Program-made: the position numbers and the translations under genes
Origin: Ensifer aridi
GTDB lineage: Bacteria > Pseudomonadota > Alphaproteobacteria > Rhizobiales > Rhizobiaceae
Assembly: GCF_002078505.1 (NCBI RefSeq)
Contig: NZ_LUAV01000004.1
Span: forward strand, 1-64,000
Reading direction: 5' to 3'
DNA: 64,000 nucleotides
In this document: one piece after another, positions 27,744 through 36,712 of the stretch
How positions within the stretch are numbered: the stretch's first letter is position 1
How the letters are laid out: each line of letters opens with the position of its first letter
Notes under the pieces: model-generated
Told to the model about the DNA's origin: nothing
Database searches by the model: none
The model's input: only the letters and a program-made list of their open reading frames with translations

Positions 27744-28562
27744 CTAACCCTTGCCGCCAGAACTTTTTCTGTAGCTTTCGAAGAGGGCGTCGATGTTCTT
27801 CTGATATTCCTTCTGCATTTCCAGCCCGGTGTCGAACATCTTGTTCATCGCCTGCGAGAACTGAGTGAAGGCCGGGTTTTCTGCCGGCGTCTTATCAGGG
27901 GTGCCTGAGCTGTTGCTCATCATCTCCTGGAACGCCTTGAAGAACGGATTGTCGGCGAAAAAGTCGGGCGCCTTCGGCTTCTCCTCCGCCTTGCCCATGC
28001 CGAAGAAACCCTGCATCGCCTGGGTGAAGGGGTTGTCGAAGGGGTTCGGCGGAGGCGTCGGTTTTTTCGCGAGGCCCGTCGCCTCCATCCACTGCTGCAT
28101 CAGCACCATGATCGGATTGTTGGCGAGGGCATCGCTCATCTGGCCCGTGGTCTGCTTGAAGAGGCCGCCCATGAGCGTGCTCGCCATCACCGGCAGCATC
28201 TGCTTGTAGATCTCCTGACCGATTCCTGTCATCTGCGCCGCCTGCGCCGCGATCGCTCGCGACATCTCCTTCGAGCCGAAAAGCTGGCCGAGGATATCGT
28301 TGCCGTCGGCAACGCCTTGAGGCGTAAAGGCTTGTCTCATGTCCTCGAAATATTTGGCGTAATTGCCGGTCGAGAGTGCCGTGAGCAGCGCGCCGAAATC
28401 ATAGGGATTGGTGGTGTTGCGCTTGAAGGCGGTGGAAAAGGCCGGCATCAGCGCCGCCGCGGCCTTCGCCATCTGCTCCTGCGCGAGCCCGAATTGCTTC
28501 GCCATCAGTTCAAGGGCCTGGCCGTTCTGCGCCTGTGCGAACATGTCAAAAAGCGGTGCCAT
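27744..28562 (-). CDS. Uncharacterised Ala/Gln/Met-rich protein (DUF937-like N-terminus)
   Basis: 272 residues, not recognised beyond a DUF937-like start (MAPLFDMFAQAQNGQALELMAKQFGL, core QALELMAKQFGL). Composition is high in Ala, Gln, Met and Phe with amphipathic helices. Repeated NPF motifs occur in the C-terminal half (PPPNPFDNPFTQ, ADNPFFKAF, ENPAFTQF), spaced by MQGFFGMGK-like segments. No signal peptide or membrane helix. The last 40 residues form a helix with MNKMFDTGLEMQKEYQKNIDALF, phasin-like in style. It is the last gene of the leftward run pit-rsmE-gshA, 120 bases after gshA. A granule- or membrane-associated role is a guess. Confidence 0.75.
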   Translation of the reverse strand: MAPLFDMFAQAQNGQALELMAKQFGLAQEQMAKAAAALMPAFSTAFKRNTTNPYDFGALLTALSTGNYAKYFEDMRQAFTPQGVADGNDILGQLFGSKEMSRAIAAQAAQMTGIGQEIYKQMLPVMASTLMGGLFKQTTGQMSDALANNPIMVLMQQWMEATGLAKKPTPPPNPFDNPFTQAMQGFFGMGKAEEKPKAPDFFADNPFFKAFQEMMSNSSGTPDKTPAENPAFTQFSQAMNKMFDTGLEMQKEYQKNIDALFESYRKSSGGKG

Positions 28563-28682
28563 TGGCGTTTCCTTCCCGGCGAACGACGCATGTCATTGCA
28601 CTATAACGGGAATCAAGGGACTGGAAACCGCTTTTTATGGAATGCCCGCCGGAGCGGAATCGGGTACCGATTCCAACCTCGC

Positions 28683-30056
28683 TCAGTACTGGTATTCGGC
28701 GAATACCGGCTCGACCGATTCGTTCCAGCGGCCGTGGTAGAGCGCGAGCATGTCCTCGGCGAGCGTCGCCCTTTTCGCCAGGACCTCGTCGAGCGGCGCT
28801 AGGAATTGGCTTTCGTCGATGCCGTCGCCATTGACCCGATTGCGGCGCTTGAGGCCGTCGCGCGAAATCGCGAGAACCTCGCGCGCGACGTCGAAGAGCG
28901 ACATCGTCCTGAACTTTGCCGAAAGCGCCTGAGCGGGAACCGCGTTCCTCAGCGCAAGGACTTCCTCATAGGTCCAGTCGTGGCTCAACGCCTCGGCCCC
29001 CGCCAGAGCCTCCTCGTCATAGAGCAGCCCGACCCAGAAGGCGGGAAGCGCACAGATCCGTCGCCACGGGCCGCCGTCGGCGCCGCGCATCTCGAGGAAA
29101 CGCTTCAGGCGGACGTCGGGGAAGAGCGTCGAGAGGTGGTTGGTCCAGTCGCCCATATTGGGCTGCCATTCGGCGATCTCGCCTTTCAGCGCCCCATTCA
29201 TGAACTGGCGGAACGTGACGTGGGTACAGTCGTGATAATGTCCCCCGCGTACGACGAAATACATCGGCACGTCGAGCGCCCATTCCGCGTAATCGGCAAA
29301 ACCGAAGTCCGGCTTGAAGGTCGAGGGTAGCAGGCCCGCGCGTCGATTGTCGGTGTCGCGCCAAATGTCTCCGCGCCAGGAGAGGAGCCCGTTCGGCTTG
29401 CCGTCGGTGAAGGGAGAACTTGCGAAGAGGGCGGTCGCAAGCGGCTGCAGCTTCATCGACACCTGCATCTTGCGCCGCATGTCCTCCTCGGACGAAAAGT
29501 CGAGATTCACCTGGATCGTGCAGGTGCGGTACATCATGTCGAGGCCCTTGGTGCCGACCTTCGGCATGTAGCGCGTCATGATCGCGTAACGAGACTTCGG
29601 CATGCGCGGCGTCTCTTCAAAGGTCCACTTCGGACTGCCGCCGATGCCGAGGAAGCGGATGCCGAGCGGCTCGGCGATCTCGCGAAGAACGGCCAGGTGC
29701 TGGTTCGATTCCTTGCAGGTCTGGTGCAGGTTCTCGAGCGGCGCGCCGGAAAGCTCGAATTGTCCGCCGGGCTCCAGCGAGATCGCGCCGTTGCCTTCGC
29801 GGTCGGCAAGGCCGATGATGTTGCCCTCGTCGACGATCGGCTCCCAACCATTCCTTTCGGCCATGCCGTTCAACAGCGCCTGAATGCTGGCCTCGCCGAA
29901 ATAGGGCACGGGGCTGTTGTCGGCCTTGAAGAAGGCGAATTTCTCGTGCTCCGTGCCGATCCTAAACTTCTCCTTCGGCTTTGAGCCTGATGCCAAATAG
30001 GCGGTCAGGTCAGCGACAGAGGTAACCGGCGTCTGGTCGGTGGTATCTCGGGCCAT
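28683..30056 (-). CDS. gshA: Glutamate-cysteine ligase (plant/proteobacterial GCS2 type)
   Basis: 457 residues, joins Glu and Cys with ATP in the first step of glutathione synthesis. Family signatures: FRIGTEHEKFAF near residue 32, EGNIIGLADREGNGAISLEPGGQFELSG (core SLEPGGQFELSG), MPKSRYAIMTRYMPKVG, and the substrate loop DIWRDTDNRRAG. The two Cys that form the redox switch of plant enzymes are not obvious. Upstream, CTCCTGC/GCAGGAG (30080-30099) makes a small hairpin before the ribosome site AAGAAGA. Convergence with nothing: it reads on from rsmE after 144 bases. Confidence 0.94.
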   Translation of the reverse strand: MARDTTDQTPVTSVADLTAYLASGSKPKEKFRIGTEHEKFAFFKADNSPVPYFGEASIQALLNGMAERNGWEPIVDEGNIIGLADREGNGAISLEPGGQFELSGAPLENLHQTCKESNQHLAVLREIAEPLGIRFLGIGGSPKWTFEETPRMPKSRYAIMTRYMPKVGTKGLDMMYRTCTIQVNLDFSSEEDMRRKMQVSMKLQPLATALFASSPFTDGKPNGLLSWRGDIWRDTDNRRAGLLPSTFKPDFGFADYAEWALDVPMYFVVRGGHYHDCTHVTFRQFMNGALKGEIAEWQPNMGDWTNHLSTLFPDVRLKRFLEMRGADGGPWRRICALPAFWVGLLYDEEALAGAEALSHDWTYEEVLALRNAVPAQALSAKFRTMSLFDVAREVLAISRDGLKRRNRVNGDGIDESQFLAPLDEVLAKRATLAEDMLALYHGRWNESVEPVFAEYQY

Positions 30057-30200
30057 ATTCGTCTTCTTTGCCTGGGCGGCTCCTGCCGATCAGCAGGAGT
30101 GGATGGAGGGTGCTTGAACCGGAATCAAGTGCGGTGCAAGTCAATTTCTTTCAAGATGTCCTCAAAAAAACTCCGCGAAGGTTTTGCGACAAAACGCCAT

Positions 30201-30938
30201 CTATCGCCAGTCGCCGATCGAGGCCTGGATGACCGCCATTGCCGCCACCGCCGCCGTGTCGGCGCGCAGAATACGCGGCCCGAGCGGGATCGCCGTCACG
30301 AAATCGAGACTGCGCAGGAGCGTGCGCTCGGCCTCTGAAAAGCCGCCTTCCGGACCGATCAGGAGCGCAAGCCGGCGTTCGCTGATACCGTTGAGGATAG
30401 GCAGCGGGTTTTGGCTTTCATTGCCCTCGTCGCAGAAGATCATGCGCCGGTCGCGGGGCCAGCTCGCGAGAATATCTTCAAGCTTCCGCGGCGCTTCCAC
30501 GGCGGGGATGCCGAGAACGCCGCATTGCTCGGCCGCCTCGACGACATTGGCACGAACGCGGTCGAGGCTGGCGATCTTACCCTGAACGTGTTGCGTCATC
30601 ACCGGCTGAAGCACGCCGGCGCCCATCTCGACCGCTTTCTGGACGAGATAGTCGAGACGGCCCACCTTGAGCGGCGCGAAGAGATAGACGAGATCTGAGG
30701 GGAGTGGTTGCGGGCGCGTCTGTTCGAGCGCCGTCAGGACCGCCTGTTTGCGCGAATGCATGGAAAGCTCCGCCCGCCACTCGCCATCCCGGCCGTTGAA
30801 CACGAGGAGCGAGGAGCCCTCATCGAAGCGGAGCACGTTGACGAGGTAGTTGAACTGCTCTCTCGTGGCCTCGTGCCTTGCTCCCGTGTGAAGCGGACTC
30901 TCGACGAACAGTCGCTGCATGCGAAAGTTGGCGCGCAT
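30201..30938 (-). CDS. rsmE: 16S rRNA m3U1498 methyltransferase
   Basis: 245 residues, SPOUT-class AdoMet methyltransferase acting on the small subunit. N-terminal PUA-like part ([13 protein letters not shown], then [19 protein letters not shown]) and the knotted C-terminal domain with [12 protein letters not shown] and [17 protein letters not shown], the hallmark of RsmE. The start at 30938 follows AGGTGA; another ATG at 30920 is in frame. It begins 8 bases after the phosphate transporter gene ends, so both are probably cotranscribed. Confidence 0.95.
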   Translation of the reverse strand: MRANFRMQRLFVESPLHTGARHEATREQFNYLVNVLRFDEGSSLLVFNGRDGEWRAELSMHSRKQAVLTALEQTRPQPLPSDLVYLFAPLKVGRLDYLVQKAVEMGAGVLQPVMTQHVQGKIASLDRVRANVVEAAEQCGVLGIPAVEAPRKLEDILASWPRDRRMIFCDEGNESQNPLPILNGISERRLALLIGPEGGFSEAERTLLRSLDFVTAIPLGPRILRADTAAVAAMAVIQASIGDWR

Positions 30939-30946
30939 TTGGTCAC

Positions 30947-32452
30947 CTACAGGAAAAGGCCGGAAAGGATGAAGTAGACTACGGCGGAGAGCAGCGCCGA
31001 TACGGGAACCGTGATCACCCAGGCTGCAACGATCGTCAGGAAATAGGAGCGGCGCACCAGCCGGCGGCGGCGCACCTCGGCGAAATTCGTTTCGACCTTC
31101 TCCATGAAGTCGGCGTGGCCGGTCCTGCGGCGGACATATTCGAGTCTTCGCTTGGAGCGCCGCGTATACCATTCACGGAAGAAGCCGACGCCGAAGACGG
31201 CGCCGACCGCGGTGTGGGTCGAGCTGATCGGCAGCCCGAGGGCCGAAGCAAGCAGCACCGTTATTGCCGTCGCGAGCGCCACGCAGAAGGCCCGCATCGG
31301 ATTGAGACGCGTGATCTCCTCGCCGACGACGCGGATGAGCAGCGGTCCGTAGAGCGTGAGGCCGAGCGAAATGCCGAGCGCGCCGATGAGCAGCACCCAG
31401 AAAGGCGCGTCCGATCGCGCCGTCGAGACGACGCCGTTGACGGCGGAGACGATCGCCGACAAGGGACCGATCGCGTTCGATACGTCGTTGGCGCCGTGCG
31501 CGAAGGAGAGCAGTGCTGCAGAAAAGATGAGCGGCAGGCGGAACAGCTTGCGCAGCGACTGGTTGCGGTTGTCGAGACCTTCCGACTGGCGGTGGATCCA
31601 CGGCTTCGACAAGACGTAACAAGCGGCGCCGGCCAATACACCGATCAACAGAGCGGTCGGGAGTGAGACAAACGTCACCTGATCCAGGGCAAAGACCGCC
31701 ACATAGGCCGTGAAGGATCCCGCCGTCACCCCGAGAACGACCGGCATCCAGCGCCGGGCGGCGGCGATCTTGTCGTCTCGATAGATGACGAATTCCTTGA
31801 GAAAGGCGAGAATGAGCGCAGCGATGGCGCCACCGAGTAGGGGAGACACCGACCAGCTTGCGGTGATGCCGGCGATCGACCACCATTTGACGCTGGCAAA
31901 GCCCGCGGCGGCGAGGCCGGCCCCGACGATGCCGCCGACGATGGAGTGCGTGGTCGAGACCGGTGCGCGCGAGTAGGTGGCGATATTGATCCAGATCGCC
32001 GAAGAGATCAGCGCCGACATCATCACCCAGACCAGCGTCTCGGCGCTCAAGAGCTGCGTGCCATCGACGATACCAGCTTCAATGGTAAGCGTGACACGGC
32101 GCCCGGCGATCAATGCACCGGCGATCTCGAACACCGCGGCGATCGAGAGCGCGGTCGCCATCGACATGGCTTTCGCACCAACCGCCGCGCCGACGTTGTT
32201 CGTCACGTCGTTGGCGCCGATGTTCATCGCCATGTAGCCCGCGACCGCTGCCGCAGCAATGACGACGGCCATGCCGGACGCGCCGGTGAAATAGCTCGCG
32301 GCGAAACCCATGCTGAGGATCAGGAAAAGAGCTGCGAGACCCGGCGCCGCCAGGCGGCGCATGACATGATGCGACGCCTCCTCGGCAAGACTGAACTTGT
32401 CGAGGTCCTTGTCGATCGTCAGCTTCTCCAGACGCGGGCGCGGTTTGACCAC
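30947..32452 (-). CDS. Inorganic phosphate transporter, Pit family
   Basis: 501 residues from a GTG at 32452 with GGAG 9 bases before it; the frame is open to 32530 but the extra 26 residues do not look like the family. About ten membrane segments in two related halves, each with the Pit signature: [17 protein letters not shown] in the first and [17 protein letters not shown] in the second. A central cytoplasmic region spans about residues 220-330. Low-affinity phosphate-metal symport as in E. coli PitA (499 residues) is expected. It leads the rsmE-gshA run. Confidence 0.92.
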   Translation of the reverse strand: MVKPRPRLEKLTIDKDLDKFSLAEEASHHVMRRLAAPGLAALFLILSMGFAASYFTGASGMAVVIAAAAVAGYMAMNIGANDVTNNVGAAVGAKAMSMATALSIAAVFEIAGALIAGRRVTLTIEAGIVDGTQLLSAETLVWVMMSALISSAIWINIATYSRAPVSTTHSIVGGIVGAGLAAAGFASVKWWSIAGITASWSVSPLLGGAIAALILAFLKEFVIYRDDKIAAARRWMPVVLGVTAGSFTAYVAVFALDQVTFVSLPTALLIGVLAGAACYVLSKPWIHRQSEGLDNRNQSLRKLFRLPLIFSAALLSFAHGANDVSNAIGPLSAIVSAVNGVVSTARSDAPFWVLLIGALGISLGLTLYGPLLIRVVGEEITRLNPMRAFCVALATAITVLLASALGLPISSTHTAVGAVFGVGFFREWYTRRSKRRLEYVRRRTGHADFMEKVETNFAEVRRRRLVRRSYFLTIVAAWVITVPVSALLSAVVYFILSGLFL

Positions 32453-32581
32453 TGGATGTTCTCCATCGTGATGATCGCAGTAGCGGCAGCGGCCGGCGCA
32501 TTCAAGCGGAATTGAGGAGGGCAGGATCAAGCGGCGGGCGAAGTCCTATCGATGCGCGCAAGGGGCGCGCCGGGATCGGCG

Positions 32582-33088
32582 TTAGTCCTTGGTGGTCTTC
32601 TGCTTCGGCTCCGGAGTGGGAGTCATCCGTTCGCCGAAGCCGAGGATGAGCTCCTTCAGCGAAGGCTCGGCCACGCGGCTCGCTGCCTCCTGGTAGTCGA
32701 CCCACTCGAGTCGTCTCGCGCCCTTCTCCGGGAAGTTCTTGCAGAAGTCCTCGACTTCGAGCGCGTGCACCTGCACCTTGCAGGAAATCGCCAAGCCGTG
32801 ATCCATGCGCTTCTGGTAGACATAGGAGCCGATCGTCGCCCTGTGCGCCTTGCCCTTGACTCCGGCCTCTTCGTAGGCCTCGCGTTCGGCGACCTCGTGC
32901 GCCCGCTTTCCCTGCATCGGCCACCCCTTGGGGATGACCCAGCGTCCGGTATCGCGGCTGGTGATCAGCAGGATTTCGAGCGCGTTGGTCTTCTTGCGGA
33001 AACGGTAGCACAATGCGGCATACTGCATGCGCGCCGGGCGACGCAGCATCAGATGCACATCAGAGGCCAGCCGATGCAAGATGTTCAA
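32582..33088 (-). CDS. Nudix hydrolase
   Basis: 168 residues. The Nudix box is present in order: GWPMQGKRAHEVAEREAYEEAG (core REAYEEAG), reading G-x5-E-x7-REAxEEAG as expected. WVIPKG precedes it, as in DipZ/Ap4A- or diphosphoinositol-polyphosphate-type members. It would cleave a nucleoside diphosphate linked to another group. I choose the TTG at 33088 because AAGGAG stands 10 bases upstream; the first ATG, at 33049, has no ribosome site. It ends 130 bases before pit. Confidence 0.87.
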   Translation of the reverse strand: MNILHRLASDVHLMLRRPARMQYAALCYRFRKKTNALEILLITSRDTGRWVIPKGWPMQGKRAHEVAEREAYEEAGVKGKAHRATIGSYVYQKRMDHGLAISCKVQVHALEVEDFCKNFPEKGARRLEWVDYQEAASRVAEPSLKELILGFGERMTPTPEPKQKTTKD

Positions 33089-33399
33089 GGCGCGAATACT
33101 CCTTATGCGGGCGAATCGGCAACAATCAGTCACCTTAAGTGTATGCCTTACTTGCCTTACCTTCAAATGAAGTTGCTTTGAAAAGAATAACCGCTGGAAA
33201 GGCGCTGCGGTTCCGACGCAGGCGCGGTCCATTTCAGATAGAGCTCGGAATACATGTAATGCGTCGATCTGGCCCTTGCCAGGATGCGACATTGTTGTGC
33301 GCAGGAGCGCGAGGGGTGCGGTTTTCGGTATGTGGTGGCAGCGAGGCAACAGGGCCGTAAGAAGGAGTACCTCGGAGTTTCGCGGCGGTTGAGGTGCCG
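33089..33399. other. Intergenic region, no gene seen
   Basis: 311 bases between the Nudix and GntR genes. The AT-rich part near 33130-33195 probably holds the Nudix promoter. Small open frames here lack ribosome sites and homologous-looking sequence. Confidence 0.5.
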
Positions 33400-34224
33400 T
33401 TACGATCCGGCGCGGCCGCGTTGCTGCAGGCGTAGCCGTGCCACGCGTGCCCAGTCGCCGCTACGCTCCGCCTCGCGCGCGGCCGCCGCGACGAAATCGA
33501 TGTGGCTCTGCGCGGCTGCCTTGGCCGCCTTCGGGTCACCGGCCATGATGGCCGCATAGATCGCCTCGTGCTGCACAAGAAGCTGGTCGCGCGCGCCGGG
33601 CGCACCGAAGACCGAGTTGCGGTGGAAGAAGATGCCCTGCGTCAGGAGGCGGTAGCAGGCCCTGAGCGTGTGCAGCAGGATAATGTTATGGGCGCTTTCC
33701 CCGATCGCATTGTGCAGCTCGACGTCGGCTTCGAGTTCCTCATCGAAGTTGCCGCTCTCATGTGCGGCGCGCATGCGTTCGATGACGCGGGTCAGGATAT
33801 CGCGGTCGAAGTCCGTGGCGCGCTTTGCGGCGAGCTCCGCCGTCAGCCCTTCGAGTTCCCGCCGATATTCGAGATAATCCTGCGTTGCCTTGTGATGGCG
33901 TCCGATGAGCTCGATCAGCGGCTTCGAGAAGATCTGGCCGACGACGTCGGCGACGAACGTCCCTCCGCCGTGCCGGCTTTCGACGAGGCCGCGCGCTTCC
34001 AGTTCCTTGAGCGCCTCGCGGAGAATCGGCCGTGATACGTCGAACCGCTTCGACAGCTCCCTCTCCCCCGGAAGCCGGTCGCCGTCGCGCAGCACGCCCT
34101 CGAGGATCAGAAGCTCGATCTGCTGCACGACCTCGTCCGCCGTCCGGCTGTGGCTGATGCGCGCATAGAGGTCGGTCTGGTCTTCGGTCACGGCCATATC
34201 TCCCGGAGCGGTGAGGAAAAGCAT
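33400..34224 (-). CDS. GntR-family (FadR subfamily) transcriptional regulator
   Basis: 274 residues. GntR winged helix with GDRLPGERELSKRFDVSRPILREALKELEARGLVESRHGGGTFV (core LPGERELSKRFDVSR) at about residues 45-95, then an all-helical FCD ligand domain with the metal-binding Asp/His pattern (VELHNAIGE, ...LVQHEAIYAAI). FCD proteins bind organic acids. The next divergent gene is DUF3422, and the glycolate genes lie 2.5 kb away. Start 34224 has GGAAGA before it; 34197 (MAVTEDQ) is an alternative. A 35-bp near-palindrome lies 50 bases upstream. Confidence 0.92.
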   Translation of the reverse strand: MLFLTAPGDMAVTEDQTDLYARISHSRTADEVVQQIELLILEGVLRDGDRLPGERELSKRFDVSRPILREALKELEARGLVESRHGGGTFVADVVGQIFSKPLIELIGRHHKATQDYLEYRRELEGLTAELAAKRATDFDRDILTRVIERMRAAHESGNFDEELEADVELHNAIGESAHNIILLHTLRACYRLLTQGIFFHRNSVFGAPGARDQLLVQHEAIYAAIMAGDPKAAKAAAQSHIDFVAAAAREAERSGDWARVARLRLQQRGRAGS

Positions 34225-34273
34225 GTGCGGTCTTCCGCTCGCCTGCCGCTCCCTTGCGGCAATCTAGCAGTCC

Positions 34274-34308
34274 CGGCAAAGTGGTCAAATTGATTGTCCA
34301 CTTTGCCG
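34274..34308. promoter_or_regulatory. 35-bp near-perfect palindrome upstream of the GntR gene
   Basis: CGGCAAAGTGG (34274-34284) and CCACTTTGCCG (34298-34308) are perfect 11-base arms. The middle TCAAATTGATTGT continues the symmetry in CAA/TTG, and the core TGGTC...TGTCCA resembles FadR-type GntR operators. It lies between the divergent GntR and DUF3422 genes. Lack of a following T-run argues against a terminator. Confidence 0.65.
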
Positions 34309-34392
34309 CCGCCACACTGACAAAAGTCAAGCTGCGTCAATGCGTCCTGTTCTTTTTGCTCGGTTGGTTGATAAGAAAGTGATGATGAACGC

Positions 34393-35688
34393 GTGAGGGG
34401 GATGAAGCGCTTCATGTCGAAGGGCAGTTTTGCATTTCCGGTGGCGCCTTTGCGTGCCCAGGTGCTCGGCGAAGTTCATTCGCGGCCCTATGCGTTGGTC
34501 ACGACGCCACGCGTCATCTTTCAGCTCGCTTTCATCACCGAGGGCGGAGCGATCGTCGATCATGCCGTGCTTTCCGAGCTATCGCGCTCGCGCGGCATCG
34601 CGCCACCCGGACGCGACGCCAATCACCATGCGATGCCCTGGGGGCAGGGGACGCTGCGCTGGGAACGGCACACGGAATTCTCCACCTATTTCTGGGACGC
34701 GCCGGCGCCGGAGCGCTTCGGCGGCGAAGTGCCGATCCATCCCTTCGGCGACGGCTTTTCGCCGCCGGGTTCGCTGATTTCCGGTATTCGGCTGGAAATT
34801 CGGCCCGATTCGCCCGAGGCACGCGAGGCAATCAAGGCCTTCGATCCGACGAGCCTCTGTTACAGCGAAACCAAGAACGGCCAGGCGGTACTTTTGACCG
34901 ACTTTCGCCAGAACGGCGACGGCCTTACCCAGATCCTCGTCATCGACCGCGGCATGACCGAGGCGGGAACAGGCGCCCTGGTGCAGCGTCTGCTCGATAT
35001 CGAGACCTATCGCACGTTGGCCATGCTCGGCCTGCCGCTCGCGCAGTCGCTCTCGCCGGAAATCCGCCGCACCGAGGATGGCCTGACCGCCGTCACGCAG
35101 CGGATGAAGGAGAATGTCCGCGAGGAGGCCGACGAGATGCTGGCCGAAATCACGCGGCTGGCCGCCGATCTCGAGGCCGGCGCCGCCTTAAGCCTTTATC
35201 GCTTCGGCGCAAGCCGCGCCTACTACGGCATCGTCCAGGAGCGCATTCGCACGCTTTCCGAAACGCCCGTGCCCGGTTACGAGACGATCGGCACCTTTCT
35301 CGAACGCAGGCTGGCGCCGGCGATGCGCACCTGCCAATCGGTCGAGGAGCGGCAGGAGAATCTCTCGCGCAAGCTCGCCCGCGCGACGGCGCTCTTGAGA
35401 AGCTGGATCGACGTCGAGCTCGAACGCCAGAACAGCGCGCTTCTGAATTCGATGGATCGTCGCGCCAAGCTGCAATTGCGCCTGCAGCAGACCGTCGAAG
35501 GATTGTCGGTGGCCGCGATTTCCTATTATGTCGTCGGGCTCTTCGGCTATCTTGCAAAGCCGCTGAGCCACCAAATTCCGGTCGATCCCGGCGTGCTCAC
35601 CGGCTTCGCCGTTCCGTTCGCGGTCGTCGGCGTTTGGCTCATCGTCCGGCGCATTCGCCGCCGCCACGAGGAAAGTGCGCAGAAATAG
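34393..35688 (+). CDS. DUF3422 membrane-anchored protein
   Basis: 431 residues, DUF3422 family, function unknown. Conserved beginning APLRAQVLGEVHSRPYALVTTPRVIFQLAF (core LGEVHSRP), then RHTEFSTYFWD, and a helical central part. Two membrane helices close to the C-terminus (about 365-390 and 400-420, SVAAISYYVVGLFGYLA and TGFAVPFAVVGVWLIV) would anchor the domain at the inner membrane. The start is uncertain: GTG 34393, ATG 34402 and ATG 34414 are in frame, the last having the best spaced GAGGGGG. Confidence 0.88.
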   Translation: MRGMKRFMSKGSFAFPVAPLRAQVLGEVHSRPYALVTTPRVIFQLAFITEGGAIVDHAVLSELSRSRGIAPPGRDANHHAMPWGQGTLRWERHTEFSTYFWDAPAPERFGGEVPIHPFGDGFSPPGSLISGIRLEIRPDSPEAREAIKAFDPTSLCYSETKNGQAVLLTDFRQNGDGLTQILVIDRGMTEAGTGALVQRLLDIETYRTLAMLGLPLAQSLSPEIRRTEDGLTAVTQRMKENVREEADEMLAEITRLAADLEAGAALSLYRFGASRAYYGIVQERIRTLSETPVPGYETIGTFLERRLAPAMRTCQSVEERQENLSRKLARATALLRSWIDVELERQNSALLNSMDRRAKLQLRLQQTVEGLSVAAISYYVVGLFGYLAKPLSHQIPVDPGVLTGFAVPFAVVGVWLIVRRIRRRHEESAQK

Positions 35689-35705
35689 CGGCCGTTGTCG
35701 CGCGG

Positions 35706-36605
35706 CTATTGCTCCCAGTAGGGCACCGGACCGTAGAGACCGGCGATATAGTCGATGAAAAGCCGCACCTTCGCCGGCAGAAATTGGCGGCTTGGATAGA
35801 CGGCGGAGAGCGTGAGCCCGCGCGCGCCCTCCCATTGCGGCAGCACCTGGATGAGGCGCCCGTCTCGTAATTCCTTGCCGACATCCCAGGTGGAACGAAG
35901 CGCGATGCCGGCGCCGGCGATCACCGCCTCGCGGATGATTTCCGAAGAATTGGTAACGAGCGGACCCTCCGGCCGGTAGGAGAGGCTGCCGTCCGGCCCT
36001 TCCAGTTTCCAATTGTCGTTGTTGTGCGCCGGCAGGCAGATGTGGTTCGCGAGATCGCCGATCTCCTTCGGCACGCCATATCGGTCAATATAGCTCGGCG
36101 CCGCGCAGAGCAGACGGCGCACCGGCGCGAGCTTGCGGGCGACGAGGCTCGAGTCGCCGAGTTCACCGATGCGGACGGCAAGGTCGAAGCCTTCGGCGAC
36201 GATATCGGTGAAATCGTCGCTGAGCACGATGTGGAGCTTGAGGTCGGGGTGGTCCTTCATGAAGCCGGTCAGATGAGGGGCGATGTGCATGCGGCCGAAG
36301 GATGTGGGTGCCGAGATGCGGAGCGTTCCCTGGGCCTGGGACGAGCGTCCCGAGGCATAGGCCTCGGCTTCCTCGATGCCCGCGAGAATGCCGAGCACGC
36401 GGTCATAGAAACCCTGGCCGGCTTCGGTCAGCGAGATCTGCCGTGTGGTTCGTTGCAGGAGCCTTGTCCCGAGCCGGTCCTCGAGCCGCTTGATGCGCTT
36501 GGAGATCACCGCCGCGGAAAAGCCGAGCGCGCGACCCGCCGCCGACATGCTGCCGGTCGACACGACACGCGCAAAGATTTCGAGGTCGCCGAGATTCGTC
36601 ATCAA
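35706..36605 (-). CDS. LysR-family transcriptional regulator (divergent from glcD)
   Basis: 299 residues. N-terminal HTH LEIFARVVSTGSMSAAGRALGFSAAVISKRIKRLEDRLGTRLLQRTTRQ (core SAAVISKRIKRLE), then a LysR effector domain. The sequence resembles the CrgA/DsdC-like group often called transcriptional regulators of LysR with QRTTR. It is divergent from the glycolate oxidase genes by 107 bases, so it may control them, although E. coli uses a GntR protein (GlcC) for that role. It converges on the DUF3422 gene. Confidence 0.92.
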   Translation of the reverse strand: MMTNLGDLEIFARVVSTGSMSAAGRALGFSAAVISKRIKRLEDRLGTRLLQRTTRQISLTEAGQGFYDRVLGILAGIEEAEAYASGRSSQAQGTLRISAPTSFGRMHIAPHLTGFMKDHPDLKLHIVLSDDFTDIVAEGFDLAVRIGELGDSSLVARKLAPVRRLLCAAPSYIDRYGVPKEIGDLANHICLPAHNNDNWKLEGPDGSLSYRPEGPLVTNSSEIIREAVIAGAGIALRSTWDVGKELRDGRLIQVLPQWEGARGLTLSAVYPSRQFLPAKVRLFIDYIAGLYGPVPYWEQ

Positions 36606-36664
36606 TCTTGACCATTGTTTCCAAAAGCGAAAAGATCATTAGCATTTGCCGCGTCACCTTCCCA

Positions 36665-36685
36665 GTGGTAAACAAAAAATACCAC
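36665..36685. promoter_or_regulatory. Candidate operator of the glc genes
   Basis: GTGGTA (36665-36670) and TACCAC (36680-36685) flank nine bases of mostly A. The inner T and A (36669 and 36681) give the T-N11-A spacing of LysR boxes. It lies 28 bases before the glcD ATG. Confidence 0.55.
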
Positions 36686-36712
36686 CTGCGGCGCATTTGG
36701 TTGGAGGAGCTC

